A stretch of DNA of 64,000 bases, from the NCBI GenBank assembly GCA_022453515.1, contig JAJNNY010000007.1, positions 558,001-622,000 on the forward strand. Direction: 5' to 3'. Under the pieces are notes generated by a model. That model saw only the letters and a list, made by a program, of their open reading frames with translations. It was not told the DNA's origin and searched no databases. Each line of letters begins with the position of its first letter. The stretch's first letter is position 1. Below, one piece after another: positions 1-12,290 of this stretch. The stretch is from Astrocystis sublimbata (taxonomy: Eukaryota; Ascomycota; Sordariomycetes; Xylariales; Xylariaceae). The translations under genes and the position numbers were made by a program.

Positions 1-1
1 T

Positions 2-1236
2 GCACCTTGCTCAGAGCGACCGCTTCAGCACATCAATAAGAAAGGTCGGCCCGTATCCCAATGCCAGCACTGCCGTGCGATGCGCAAGTCGCGATCGTCT
101 CATATAAAATGCGACTGCGGTGAGAAGACGCATAAATGCGCGCACCTGCAACCAACCATAGAAGGGCACAAGGGTGAGCTCACTATTCTAGCTGCCCCGG
201 CCTACGCCTCGTCTAATTTTTGACCTGCCTAGAAACTTGTTGCTGTAACCATGGAGGGCGTTGTTCATGTTCTACCAAGAAGGAACCATCACTTGAACCC
301 GTCCCCGAGTCCGAGTCCGAGGCCGAGCCGGTGGCGATCAAAGCCAAGTCCACGAGTAGCAGTAATAGCCATCGTCGCCGCCGCACCAATACAGCCAAAT
401 CGGAACCGTTTCTCAGCTTCAACAAACAAGGCCACCACAAGCCCACCCACAAAAATGCGCGGCCATCCCAACACTATGGTCCGTATCCTCTCCACCGCAG
501 TGCGACTATGAACACCATCAGTACAGGCACGAGCAAGAGAGAGGACGATCTCTTCAATTGCGGAAAGCCAGCCGGCCGCTCGCGGACAACTACGGTCTCG
601 TCAACTGATCTAGAGGCTCGAATGATCAAATCAGAGCAAGCGTCACCTTTGATAGGGGGCGGCTCGTCATTCCAACATCTGAACAATCAACTGCCCCCTC
701 TGGACTTATCCAGCATTCAGTACCCCGAGTACTCCTCGCTCGATCTCTTCGGCAGTGGCTTGTCGGATCATGACGCGCCCATTTTCAGCGCTGGCTTGAG
801 CGCCGCTTCCGTTGACTGGAGGGAATACGGTGGCCTTGGATTTGATGGCGGCGACAGTCTTGCATCGTCTAGTTTCGATCAGGGCCAGGCATTCCCTGGG
901 TTTGAATTAGCCGGATCTGTCGAGCCCACGCTCACATCGAATTCCGGCGACGTATCTGAAGTCGACGATCTCTCGTCCGCTTTCAACGACCACCCCTACA
1001 GTGGCGCACCCGGTAGCTACATGAGTGTACCCAACACCCTGTTGACGAGCAACGACCTCAACCCTTTCGATTTCGATCACTTCGAGGGAACCGCCCGCAC
1101 AAGCAAATTCATGTCCACGGCGTCCCCGCCAGATGACCCCGGCTACGGTGTTGATGAGTATTGGGGCATGACAAACTTCAACGACAGTGTGTCACATTCA
1201 CCCGATCCTATCGCCACTGCCTACTGGGACCAATAA
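2..1236 (+). CDS. Copper-fist DNA-binding transcription factor, 5' truncated by window edge
   Basis: The gene enters from the left, so its start lies outside the window. Exons 2-173 and 233-1236 are joined across a 59-nt intron (GT at 174, AG at 231-232), leaving 391 visible residues. The first exon opens inside a copper fist: the RPLQHI segment, the KKGRP minor-groove hook, QCQHC, and KCDCGEK; the splice then restores ETCCCNHGGRCSC, the Cys-rich half that binds Cu(I) in Ace1/Mac1/Cuf1 proteins. The zinc module is cut by the edge. A basic patch (SHRRRRTN) follows and could be a nuclear signal. The rest is Ser/Asp/Phe-rich with no domain, as expected for an activation region. Family role: nuclear copper-responsive regulator of copper uptake or detoxification genes. 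I see no second CxC-type copper cluster in the C-terminal half, so activator type (Mac1/GRISEA-like versus Ace1-like) is open. Confidence 0.88.
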
Positions 1237-4200
1237 ACATGGGTATAGGTGGTCAAGCTGGTAATGTCATACGCTTTGTGTTGCTTTGCTTTACTGCTGT
1301 TTATTTAAGGCCTATTTAAAATACGGGATATCCGCCTGTATCGACTTCCTGCCATGTGGGACAAGAAAGACAAAGGCTTTTGTCTTCTACCCGAACCGCT
1401 TTTTTTGTTTTGTTTTACACATATATATATATCTTCTCACGATGCAAAGTTCACCACGAACTGCTCTACCCGATTTTCCATTTCTGCAACGATCATGTGT
1501 AAGCTGGGAATGGGAAAAGGTAAAGAATATTGGATAAGCGGCGAGCCCTCATCATTCTTAAGGGGAAGTAAGGGGTGTTTGTTATGTGTATTTTCTCTCT
1601 TTTCTGCTATGGGTGGTTTCTCCGGCACGACACAGCGGAGTTGGGTACATGGAGTCCTACAACTGAGATCATGCGGTTACGGTAGCACAGCGCGAATGAT
1701 TTTTATTGATACTTTGCTTTCACCAATTCCGTATCTTTGACCCTGCCTGTTCCTGTCCGTCATCTACATCGCATACACCTTGGCACTTTATCGACATATT
1801 CTCCTGGGAAACTCAGACTACCACGGTTGGTGTCAACAGGCTTGGCAGAGAGAGTTTCTTGAACAGCATTGTTGCATCACAAGACTAGAGAATTAGACGG
1901 CTTGGTTACGGATGTTGCAATCGATGAATAGAGCACCCGACGGCCACGAAGCCGAGCAGGATTGAGACGTGTTAAAGCTGACGAGATAATGAAACCATGA
2001 GTCCCCTTGATTCTCGAAGCTAGGTAGCTTCCAAGAGCGGCGGTTACGGTTGCAGTTACAGCTGCAGTTACAGTCACGGTTCCATTCTGGATGCCTGCCG
2101 GAGCCAAGAAGATGATGAGTCTCCGCGCCGGCGCTGGGCGTTGTAAATCTACCAATCAACACACATAGGCCACCTGCACCAAGAGCGTGCAGGCGAGCCG
2201 GGCCTCGATAATTTTTTTGCCTGGTCACCTGTGCTGACGTAGCAAGTTCCTGACTTTTCATTCTTCTCGGGATTCTGGCCGGGAATCGTTGTCTCGAATC
2301 TGTCAGGTCACGTAACGTAGCCTAAGCCGAACCCAGGCTAGGCACATTAACTCAACACCCTACCTGCATGTAGTCGTAGCCTGTAGGATGGATGCTAGGT
2401 CTGTCTGAGCACTGTCCTTCCCAACTCTCAGTCCCCCCCGCGAGCCCGTAACGCCTCACCAAACCTCTGATCCAGGAACACCCCTGACTCAATTGGGTGG
2501 GAAGCAGACCAGCGGCCGTTCCCGTGAAACGTGTGTGCGAGTACTCGTACGTGTCGGTCTCTTCGGCTTCAATCGCGCATCTTGTTGACCGCAAGAGGCA
2601 GCTTGGAGAGGCCGAATGAGCCTTGGGGCTGTTAACTAAGGCCAGGTGAGCCAGGGTGCAGATCTGAAGGCTACGCAGGCGCGGATTTTGTTCCCGCTGA
2701 CGTCGTTTAGAAGGCAGGCAAGCAGGTAGTTGGGATTCGCGACCGGGGCCTGACCGGAGGGCGAGAGGGGATCCACGCACCCACGATTCCACTATCAGAT
2801 CAGGACACCAGATTTTCCAAATGAGATTGAGCGACCGGCCATCTCGGTACGATTCGCTCTTCGCCAAATGCAGCAGTCAGGGCAGACGATCTAGCCTTGG
2901 CCAATCTGTCGGGCTGAGGACAGGCCATGCGCCGTGCAGGAGCGCCGTGCAGCGAGCCCACAACGAACGAGTTGCCAAATTCGCAGAGTGGGATGGTGCT
3001 TCGTTAGACTCGCCTGCTTGGGTCACGTCCTGTAACGCAGCAAGCCCATCGTGGCCGCCTGCATGCGCATGTGGGGAGGGGGGGGGGGACCCTTGAGAGG
3101 ACTTGACTCGCAACACTTGCGCCTAGCTGGCTACCGCAATATCGCGATGTCTTCTAACTTAGGTACCTACATATGTAGTGAGGCGGAAACAAGGAGGAGC
3201 GGGGGTGGGTTGGCGAGGTTGGTGGGCTGGTGGGCTTGTAAGTCTGATCATCGATGTGATCCGCATGTTACACGGCATGGGTAACCTACCTACCTAACCT
3301 ACCTAACCTACCTACATACATACATATACCAAGCCTACATACTCGTACATGTCACGGTGTATCCATGATGTATACACATACCTCTCGTACATATATATAT
3401 GTATGCGTGCGCATCTGGTGTTGTGCCAGCTGAGATTCCTGCGACTAAGTACTACCTCTGGAGAAATTGTCCCCCCATGCCACAATACTCCCGAGTCCCT
3501 TCCACGCCCACGCACGCCCGCTTCCACGCAGGTGTGCGTGTACTACGATGCCATGCCATTGCCATGCCATGCGTCAATAGGTGCCGCACGTATGCGTGTT
3601 CTGCTATGGCGGCACTACTTAGTGTGTCGTCTAGAACCCAACCAAGCCGGTCCAATTCCTTCTAACGCGTGCTGCCTTTCCCGCCGTAGCCGCCAAGGCG
3701 GTTGAATGGCACTGTTCATCCGGCAAGAAGAGCAACGACAACACGTATATTGCCTTAGCCTATGGCTGGAACAGCTACTGCATAGCTTGCTTGCGTCTCT
3801 GACTATTTACTAACGTTGAGCATACCAAGCCCAGCATCCGTAGGCTGTTGTCCTTCTCGTTGTCGCCGGGTCCGTGCTGTTTATTACCCTATCAGCGAGG
3901 TGCCCATGTATGTCAGTCCTTTTGGTAAAAGCCCTCAGTCTATGAGAAAGAAAAAAAAGAACAGCCGAAACCAGTGCCACACGGCATTAGACAGATTTCC
4001 AACCAAGGAGTATTAGCAAAGACAAGAGGGACATGAAAGTCCCTGGTTGACAGCTGTAATGACAGAGACAATCTTGCGTGCCTTCGCTTGGAACGAACCT
4101 TCTCGTGCCTAAACAACAGCGCTCGAGGCGTGGAACCCACGTATCGACTCTACTTATAAACCATCTTAAATAGCGCGAGACCCAAGTTTGATTGACAGTG

Positions 4201-6534
4201 CGCCTTCGCAACCGCAGTTGCCAGGAGACCACACTTTGCCAACCTGTTCATTCGCCCAGTTTCCTCGCGTTCTCTTATTGCCAAGGGAGCAATTGATTCT
4301 TCGTAGCTACCTGTCTATCTACCTACCTACCTAGGTAAGGTGTCTAGAACGATCCGACTATCCCAGTCCCTGACAGCCTCGGCCCGTGTTGTTCGCCGTC
4401 ATCTCCGGTGCGAACAGGAGTCGGAAAGGGATTATCGGTAGGTGCTTGCCTTGTTACCTATATACCGATATGCGATCGCTGTGCTTTCTCCTTCATAGCG
4501 CATTTGTGAAGGTGTGGGAAGAAGACATGGAGGTGGGGGGAGCTTGCAACCAATTTGCACACTCGAAGGTGGACAAGAAGGTAGCAACACCTCGAGCTGC
4601 CACATAGTGACTCTGACGCTTTGGGATCTACTAGGTGAGACTGAACAGCGATCGGGCGCGCTCCGACTACATACTTGTGCTGCTGTTAGTTCATGGCACC
4701 TTTTCCGCGCGAGAAAACCGAGCATCAGGGGATCATTGGCGGCGAGATTGGTCGGGTTTTTCCAATCGCAGAATTGGCCACTTGCTGAACTCAAGCTCAT
4801 TATCGATATTAGTTGTTACACCTCACCTTATGCCTCATGTCTTCATCGAATGTTGAAAGTTCCAAAGCTTAGATCAAGGTAAAGAAGCGTTAGTGCTGAG
4901 AGTGAGTGAGAACACTGTGCAGATCATGCTCAGGTATCGACCGGCAAGTAGAGATCACAGAAGAGGTCACATTATCTACGCAGTGGGAGCATATCTGGAT
5001 CTTCACTTGAGATGAGGCCATGTCGAACTCTCATTGCACCAATTTCAATGTTGATGGTTTCGGGAGCCCTGCCCAACGAGCCTACTACCTCAGCAGGTTG
5101 CATCATTACAGATTATCAGCATTTCCATCCAGTTCAATTCACACTCTCCGTGTTTTGTACACATAACAAGGTCGGGAGACTTGTGTCTTTTCCACATATC
5201 GCGCTGTTTTGTTTTCATAGCGAAGCAACATATAGGGGCCACGACATGTACTTAACACTGTGGCTGTAGCAAGTCCAGTAATCTGAACAATCAACCATGA
5301 CAATTGACAGCACTAGAACAGTCGCTTCTGTGTGACCGTGACCTGCTTGCTACACAACATACGCATATTGACAATGAATATAGCCTGGAGGTGTTGCGTA
5401 GGTCGTGTGTAGGTGCCAAGTAGCATACCTACCTGCAACATGTCAATTTTTGACCCCTGGGAGAACCTGCCCTTTTTGGGCACCAAGAGCTTTATGATTG
5501 GCCACAACGCAGCTCCTGAAAAACTTGGCAGTCGGCAGTGACAGTTCCAGGGACCGGATTTCTATCTACTGTTGCATCATCGGCACCTCACTATACCATG
5601 TAGGATTACCGACTATCTCTGTCCAAGATCTACCTGGCACACTTACCGTTGGTTACAGCCGTTCTGTGTCCATATCCAACTTGAAACTGCTTCCTGGCAC
5701 CTTAGTCAGGATGACAAACTCCAGTGACAGTAGCTCTGTGAATGGGTGGGCTATCGCTCGTGTTGACGTACCGCTGCTGCGTAAGCTGGGTATAGAACCA
5801 ATGCCATATATCCCCCAAATTCTCCTTTCTGCCGGAAGCGCAGGAGGAGCCGGTCACTCAGTCTGACGGCTTTGCCATCCGACCCATCCGCGATATGCCC
5901 CGACTGCGATTTACACACAAATACGTACACGGTATCCGAAAAACGGGGTCCGATGGCCTATCAAAACCATGAGCTGGGGTTACATCGTCCTATGTCTCTC
6001 TTCGGAAATGGCATGCGTTATGTGTGGTAGCGAGCTGACGCAGCTGCTACTCGTACATAGAACAAGCTTTTGTGGCAATTGTCAGCACCACGTGCGCGAT
6101 TGGAGCTGGTAGAGAAGAGGAGATATCTCGTATATTGCTTTTCTTTCTTGTGCCATCTGCACTCGGGTCATTCAAACCCGCCAGGGCCCTTTGAGGTTGG
6201 AAAGCGGGAAGACAAAGGATTACAATATAATAGATGACGTGCATTTCAGCGAAAGAATGCATCCCCTTTTGGTCATCCGAGGAGCCAGTTTATAGATCTG
6301 ATAGGCCCAACGGTGAACAGGAGTACTCCGGTCAAATTTACTGACTAAACCCATGCGAACACCTGTTCATGCCGATACCCGCTACCGAAGCTCCCTTACA
6401 TATAATCATACAAGTGTACAGGGTTCACGCTCCTGTAAGACACTGAGAACTCGTCGATAACATAGGGTAGCATGTACTTTCCAAGAAGTCCTGATCGTCA
6501 AAGCCGGAAAGAAACCGGCGCTATCCGATGTACA
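1237..6534. other. Gene-free interval, 5.3 kb
   Basis: Lies between the convergent ends of the copper-fist gene and the Zn cluster gene. It holds their 3' flanks, TACC tracts near 3284-3328 and 4315-4340, and a run of G near 3077-3088. Several ORFs of 60-170 codons occur on both strands, but none has a recognisable motif, a convincing start or coding-like composition. Confidence 0.6.
3284..3328. repeat. TACC/TACATA simple repeat tract
   Basis: Imperfect tandem ACCT/AACCT units running into TACATACATA. Similar short GGTA/TACC tracts recur near 4315-4340, 9970-9993, 11846-11856, 43430-43510 and 62186-62205, always outside coding exons. Confidence 0.75.
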
Positions 6535-9452
6535 TCACGTCAGCGGCGTGCTGGCGAATGAGCACCCCGCGAGCACGTTCAAGTAACCGGAATGAAGGAT
6601 GGGCCTTGGGTCAAAACCAAGGTCCGCGTATGTCGTGCTTGTCCTCAACGTTACAGTCTCGATGCTCTCTCCGGCCTTCGCTGGTTCGGCGCCCGAAGCC
6701 GTCGCCAATTCTGCCAACTTTTTCAATGTCTGGTCCGCTGTGGATTGCGCGGTGGAGTTTGGTTGCCGTTCCGCAATGCGATCTCGTATTATACCATCCC
6801 AAGTAGATGGTGCCAGGTTGCGCTCCAAAAGATCTTTGAGCAAAGGAACCACGTCTTCACGACTATGTTCCGACTTAGCGAGCTCGAGAAGAGATAGAGC
6901 GATGAGACTGAAGAAGTGGTGATTGAGGGGGCTTAGCAACCCTGTATTGTCGAATAAGAGACCCGCGGATTCCTTGCAAGCCCAGATTACGTCTTTGGAT
7001 TTCGAATTGGTCTGGAACAGGTACGAAAGTAGGCGGCTGTGCCAATACACAAGATTGAGTATGGGGTGTGAAGTAGATGTTATGTTAGCCGGAAGAACCT
7101 CGCGAAAAAGCTCTATAGCTAGGTTGAAGAATGAGTTGAGTATTGGTACAGCGCTAGCGTCTGGTGAGAGCGCTCGAGGGGGCGCAAGCGAGACTGGAGC
7201 GAAATGGCCTATTATATTAGAGAGGCCTGGAAACCATCATTAACCAGTGCTTGAAAAGATTGAAGATGGGTTTGTCACTCACGTGTAAGATGATATACAC
7301 TTTCGCCGAGCACTGATGCCAGCCCTGGGAGTATCACCACACTGTCATTAGGTATGAGTAGCGGGTTTGCAGTGGACACAGCGTTCCATCTATCCAGCAT
7401 CACAAGAGTCCACCACGTGCGGATGGCGATGGTTCCGTCCGAGTCGCCTTGCGTGAGGGAATCGGCTTCAAGACTGGCCATATGAAGCCGCATAGAATAT
7501 GCCAATCCTACAGCTCGTCCCAGAATCGAGGCCTTTGAGGGCCCGCCGTGTTCACCCTTCAAGGAGGGCGGGCCGTAGTTGTCGGTGGCGATGGCCATCA
7601 ATATCAAGGTTTGCAGATGAACAAGATTGGCCAAGGTGTTTCGAGTAGATGTGTTGGACTCCCACTCGGCGACAATCCGCGTGGTCGAACTAATGTCGCC
7701 TGTCGTATATAGACCTGGCGCTGAAACACAAGACTGCATGGTACCATAGAACGCTTCTATGAACGCATGTTGGAGAAGGGATGGACAGTGTGACAATTGG
7801 GCTTCGACGCGCTCTTTGGTATCCGCAAGAAACGGGAAACACGGATGCACAACACTAAGATACACCCCGAAGGCATCGCTGATCAATTCCTTGGGAGGAA
7901 CAGAATGGTCTATACTGAGAGCTATCTCGTCCAGCGAAGTGGCCGCCCGAGAAGGGGTGCCAGCATCCGGACGAGCAAGAGGCTGGGGCGCCAATCCATT
8001 CGCGGAGTATGGCGACTCCTTTGGGCCACTCGTCGGCGTCTGGTAAGGCTGAATTGGCCGCGACTCTGTGCTCCAATTCCCATGTCGTGGAGGATTAGGC
8101 GTGCCGAAGTCAGCCCCTGATATATTGGAGTACGGTCTCTTCCGACTGCCCTCATCTTGTTCTGTAGAAGGGGAAAAGATATCTGAAGACTCGCGCCGGC
8201 CGCTCCCAAGCATGTCGGCCAGGTCAAGACTCGACTCGTTGGCAAGCTTTCCCTCAATGTGATGTATACGGTCAGCCAGTTCCTTGATGTACCCCTTGCT
8301 TGGGCCACGCTTCTGGGGTATTCTACTGAATTGACATTCAATTGAGGCTCGACGGCAGTTAGAACAGGGCTCGTCGCCGGTTTCGGACGAGGCATCGCAC
8401 TTGACCTTTTTACGACGGCATTCGTCACAGGCGCGAGAAACCTTGGATCGCTTTCTTGGCGGGATGCCGTCCTGCAAATTGTGGTGGGATTGTGGAGCGT
8501 ACTGCTGAGCAAGATGGTCGATGACCCCATGCGGCTGGAGCAGAGGACGTTGCTGCTGCAAAGGTTGCTGTAGAGGTTGCGGTCGCTGTGGCTGGGGCGG
8601 ATGTTGGTCGGCAAGGAACTGCTGGTGCATTTGCGGGTCGTGATGGTGCGGCTGGTTGGGGATATACGGCTGCTGTTGTTCGAGTGATGGCTGCTCGTCG
8701 GATAGAAACGGGGACTGGGGCAATTGTTCGTGGGACTGGGTGTGGCCAATGGAGGGCTCATCAGCGAATATTGGTTGCTGGATGTCGGGCATATCGTGAT
8801 CAGTATGGCTGTGCATGTCATTTGCCAGCTGCTGACCGTTTGGTTGATCTTGTTGGGGTTCTTGACGAGCAGCATGCTGTTCTTGTTCCTGGTTTCGAGA
8901 TTCAAGATGCGACCCGTGAGCTTCGTGCTGCGAAGGGCCGTTGTGCAAGCTATCGCCGTCGTCGTTGTTCGGATCGGGGTGGTGATTGGATTCGTCGTCG
9001 AGTATGGATGTGATCCCGTGGCTCAGTTCCTGGCTCAGGTCTTGACTTAATTGCGCCGCTATCCGTAGCTCTTCGACGCTGGTTATGGTAGAGGTCTCTG
9101 GCTGAGGCGGTGCATGGGCTTGTTGTTGTTGTTGTTGTTGTTGTTGTTGCTGCTGGTCATGGTCATGTTCGTGTGGTTGCCCGGGTAAACTCTCTCGCTG
9201 TGATTCTGAATGACGTTCATGGAGCGGTTCATGTTGGTGTTCGTGCTCGTGCTGATGTTGATCATCATGCGATTGACCTGATGGCTCAGTGAGGTGTTGC
9301 TCTTGCACTACGGTTTCGTTGGCGTAGAACGAATCAGCATCGGAAGCCTCAGCTATAGGCGAAGGATACTGTCGGAAGACACTTTCATCCTGGATTGCTG
9401 GCTTGATGTCCTGGTCGGCAATGTCGTGCTCGACAGAGTCGAGATCAGGCAT
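6535..9452 (-). CDS. Zn2Cys6 transcription factor with fungal-specific TF (MHR) domain, Rgt1-like DNA-binding region
   Basis: Two exons on the minus strand, 9452-7283 and 7226-6535, with a 56-nt intron; the splice restores frame (HLT-R-LSNIIGHFAP) and gives 953 residues. Residues 1-340 are low complexity, rich in Gln, His and Glu, with 12 consecutive Gln. The Zn2Cys6 cluster has Cys at 342, 345, 352, 363, 366 and 373, preceded by the basic RKRSK and followed by PQKRGPSKGYIKELADRI, a linker typical of Rgt1-type sugar regulators. The middle-homology domain starts near PKELISDAFGVYLSVVHPCFPF and includes WWTLVMLDRW. Expected role: nuclear DNA-binding regulator, possibly of sugar transport or carbon metabolism; that target is inferred from the linker resemblance only. 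The ATG at 9452 is the first in frame after an upstream TAA, and there is no sign of an earlier exon. Confidence 0.9.
9120..9155 (-). repeat. CAA/CAG trinucleotide tract coding poly-Gln in the Zn cluster factor
   Basis: Twelve Gln codons in a row, ten identical CAA after two CAG on the coding strand, so slippage-prone. It sits in the N-terminal Gln/His-rich arm and likely varies in length between strains. Confidence 0.9.
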
Positions 9453-11070
9453 GACGGCCTCGAATGCCTGGCTGACCTGGCCAGATACGGACTGGGCGTT
9501 GCAGACGTCAACCAGAACAAAATGTTACAGATATATCGGGCAGCCAAGTGATCATATATGTTATATACAGATGGCTTTACAGCGAGGCCTCTGCAGTATA
9601 TCGCGCTGGTCAAGCTGGTCAAGCTGGGAGAGAAACGGAAAAGGCAGGGTTCGGCAAGATTTACACGGGGGTTGAATCACGATAAAAGCTCGGGGGCTGC
9701 TTAACAAGCCAGCAAGGCGGATATATACACTTCCTATTCAACACGTATTAGAGGACTATGGACTATACGATGATACAAGTCGTGCAGCAGACAACGGGGA
9801 CCCGGTACGCGCAGGCCATCGTCTGCAACACGCGAAGCAGATGCAGTGGCAGGACTCGAGGGGGACGTGTTATGCCAGCTGGTGCGATGAACCATGACCA
9901 TGACCTTTCGCCTACGGGAGCGAGATTGTGTGTGGTTGACTGGTTGGGCGACAAGGGGATGGGGAGAGGGTAGGTAAGTAGGTAGGTAGGTATTGCCATG
10001 AAGCGCGACGAACCTCTGGACAATGGGCCCGAGTCTTGCTACAGCAGACGAAAGCAAAGGATCCGCGGGCCAGAAAAGGTGGACTTGGTCGAAGAATAGA
10101 TTGTGGCCCCCGGGGGCGCGGCTCGGGACGGAGGAGGAACAACTCGAACAGCCGAAGCCCGTGGTTCTGGGAACCGGCGAATTAATTTTTCCCTGCGAGA
10201 GGGCAATTCAGAACAGCCGGTTGTGACGGAGCTCCAGACGGTTGCAGATGGGAGGGAGAGGAAAAAGAATTTTGCGCGAGAGATGGGAGAGGCCCATTGC
10301 ATCCATGCCAGCCACAACTGGTGCAGAAACAGCCAGTTACTGTACCTAGATACCTCGCCCATCTCGCCCAGATACCTGCCGCTTGCCTGCTACTGTGTGT
10401 GGGCTAGAAGTACTTACAAGGACCTCCGCCGGGTACCGTGGCACCTACCTAGTAGGAACAGCGACAAGGGCAGGCAGGCAGGTGCTTGAGGTTGCTTCCA
10501 GCTTCAGCTTCCTCGTTGGTGGATTCTTGTTCGTACGAGTGCCCGGAGCGGGTGGCTGTAGGTACTAAGCCTGTAGCCCACCGAGGTTCGCACTAATGCA
10601 CCTAGACAGGTACCTGGGGGCCTGGGTATCAACATCGTTCAATTCACCTGGGCACTGATTGTGGACAAGCTTAAAAATATAGCCGTGTTGGTCTCGTGCT
10701 GTGAGCCGTTGTTCCCTTATTCCCACGTTGTTATCTCCGATCAACCTCAACCGTCTAAAATCCCGTCGCAGCTCCAAATCAACCCTATTTTTGTCTTCGC
10801 TTGTGCTGCAGTGGCACAAGGCATTTATTTATATGAACCCCCTACCGAGCTGTGTCCACGGGCATTATTGAACAGCCGGATGTGACGCTAAAAGCGTCAT
10901 TCCCCTTGTTCGTTGAGTTCAGGGACCATGTCGCATGTCTCCTCACCTTTCAGATCCCACCAATGCCTGTTCCTCGGCTGCGTGGCCGTAACGCCGTGGA
11001 CTTTGAGAGCACGGGACAGCATCAGGCATCATGCTCCTGGCCAGCGCTCATCAGCATTCAACACGCAGGC
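9453..11070. other. Intergenic: promoter side of the Zn cluster gene and 3' flank of the SET gene
   Basis: No supported gene. Holds the upstream region of the Zn cluster gene and a GGTA tract at 9970-9993. Open frames here are short and motif-free. Confidence 0.6.
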
Positions 11071-11767
11071 TCAGGCATTGACTTCCTGCTCCTCCTTTCT
11101 TGTGGACCAGAATCCTTTGCCATAACTAACGAGTATTTCTCTCCCTTTGGGAATGCCTCCTGCACCACTTCTTTTCCCAGCCGGCAGGACAAATATACCC
11201 ACTACCGCAGTCACTGGCATCAGTCATAGTGTTTTGTTTTGTACAAGATATGCGACAGGACAGGCCTTAGAACTCACTGCACTGCTGGCCGCTACGCGCA
11301 TCCCAGCACTGCCGAAACTCGGCGTTTGGCCGCTCGCTAACACCGCGATAATCATTGACGAACCTCCCCTCGTTCCCACTCTTCTCGGCATCCACTGCGA
11401 CACCCGCCTCCCTGCTTAACCATAGGTCATAATCCGACCTTTCGTGGGCGGTACAATAAGGCGGAAGCGACGAGTGGATGAGGCCGTAGTACGGTAAGAT
11501 CAATGTGCCTGGTTCTAGGTGACATGCTGCAAACAGCCCGGCCTGACCGTTCGCTGGATGCGAGAGATCACTGATGGGGACTATTTTTGCTAGCGAACAA
11601 GGTCCTCGTGGGAAATTTGATGGTATGGTTGCGCTAAGGTCCGGCGAGCGGGTTCGCAAGGCCTCTTTCTGTTCTCTTGTGACATGGGGTGCGAATGAGG
11701 GGTGCGAGAGGTAAGGGATTGAAGATGGCCAATTCCTAGGTGCTATGTCTTTGCCCATTTCGACCAT
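11071..11767 (-). CDS. Small SET-domain protein (putative lysine methyltransferase)
   Basis: Two minus-strand exons, 11767-11278 and 11201-11071, with a 76-nt intron; splicing gives 206 residues. SET landmarks appear in order: NGQAGLFAACHLEPGTLILPYYG (early SET strand region), GRFVNDYRGVSERPNAEF (the position of the NHxC-like S-adenosylmethionine pocket), then in exon 2 GIFVLPAG and IPKGREILVSYGKGFW with the conserved Tyr. The exon 1 frame alone ends prematurely (QQCSEF), so the intron is needed. The start is uncertain: in-frame ATGs lie at 11869, 11767 and 11758; I chose 11767 because the longer version adds a hydrophobic stretch coming from a simple-repeat region. The substrate is unknown; family members methylate histone or non-histone lysines. 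It is divergent from the MFS gene at 12291. Confidence 0.78.
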
Positions 11768-12290
11768 GCAACTCTCCAGCAGCGGGTGCTTGGGACACGT
11801 CAGCTGCCCTGCCCTTCTCAAGTAATAGACGTAAAAGTACTTCAGTAGGTAGGTAGGAATAATGTGCAAATTGACTACCTAGGTAGCTGAACACTGCGAA
11901 CTCCTCCCTGTCCCTCGAGTCCTTCTTGGTACTCGGTAGATGCACCCCACATTCAACGATCTTTTCCTATCGGGGTAAGGCACTACGATTCGCTTGCCCA
12001 CCCTTGGGTTCCGTTCACCGTGGTAATACTACATGGCGGTGTCTTAATAATATAGATATCTGAGCCGTACTTCAATCTGCCTCCGGTCTTCGGTTGTTAT
12101 TGTGCTACAATAGGCTCGGTTGAACTCCGCTGTACAGACTGACGATCTGGCGAGAAGGATGACATCTCGTTCCACTATTGAGACTGCTCAAGATCATACA
12201 TGGGAACCTAGTCACACTTGCTATTATTGAGGACAACAATTAATATTTTATTCAATATTGGCTTCCGATTGCTTCATTAGTCACGATATA
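11768..12290. promoter_or_regulatory. Shared divergent promoter region between SET and MFS genes
   Basis: About 520 bp separate the two divergent starts. The part nearest the MFS start is AT-rich (12235-12290). No individual factor site is assigned. Confidence 0.5.

Noticed and set aside
2352..2867. 171-codon minus-strand ORF
   Set aside because: Composition is Ser/Arg/Leu-rich without motifs; no promoter or conserved start seen.
5498..5866. 122-codon plus-strand ORF
   Set aside because: No ATG at its start and no recognisable segment.
6047..6262. 71-codon minus-strand ORF with a hydrophobic start resembling a signal peptide
   Set aside because: Too short, only one Cys after the hydrophobic segment, no other support; could be a small secreted protein but evidence is thin.
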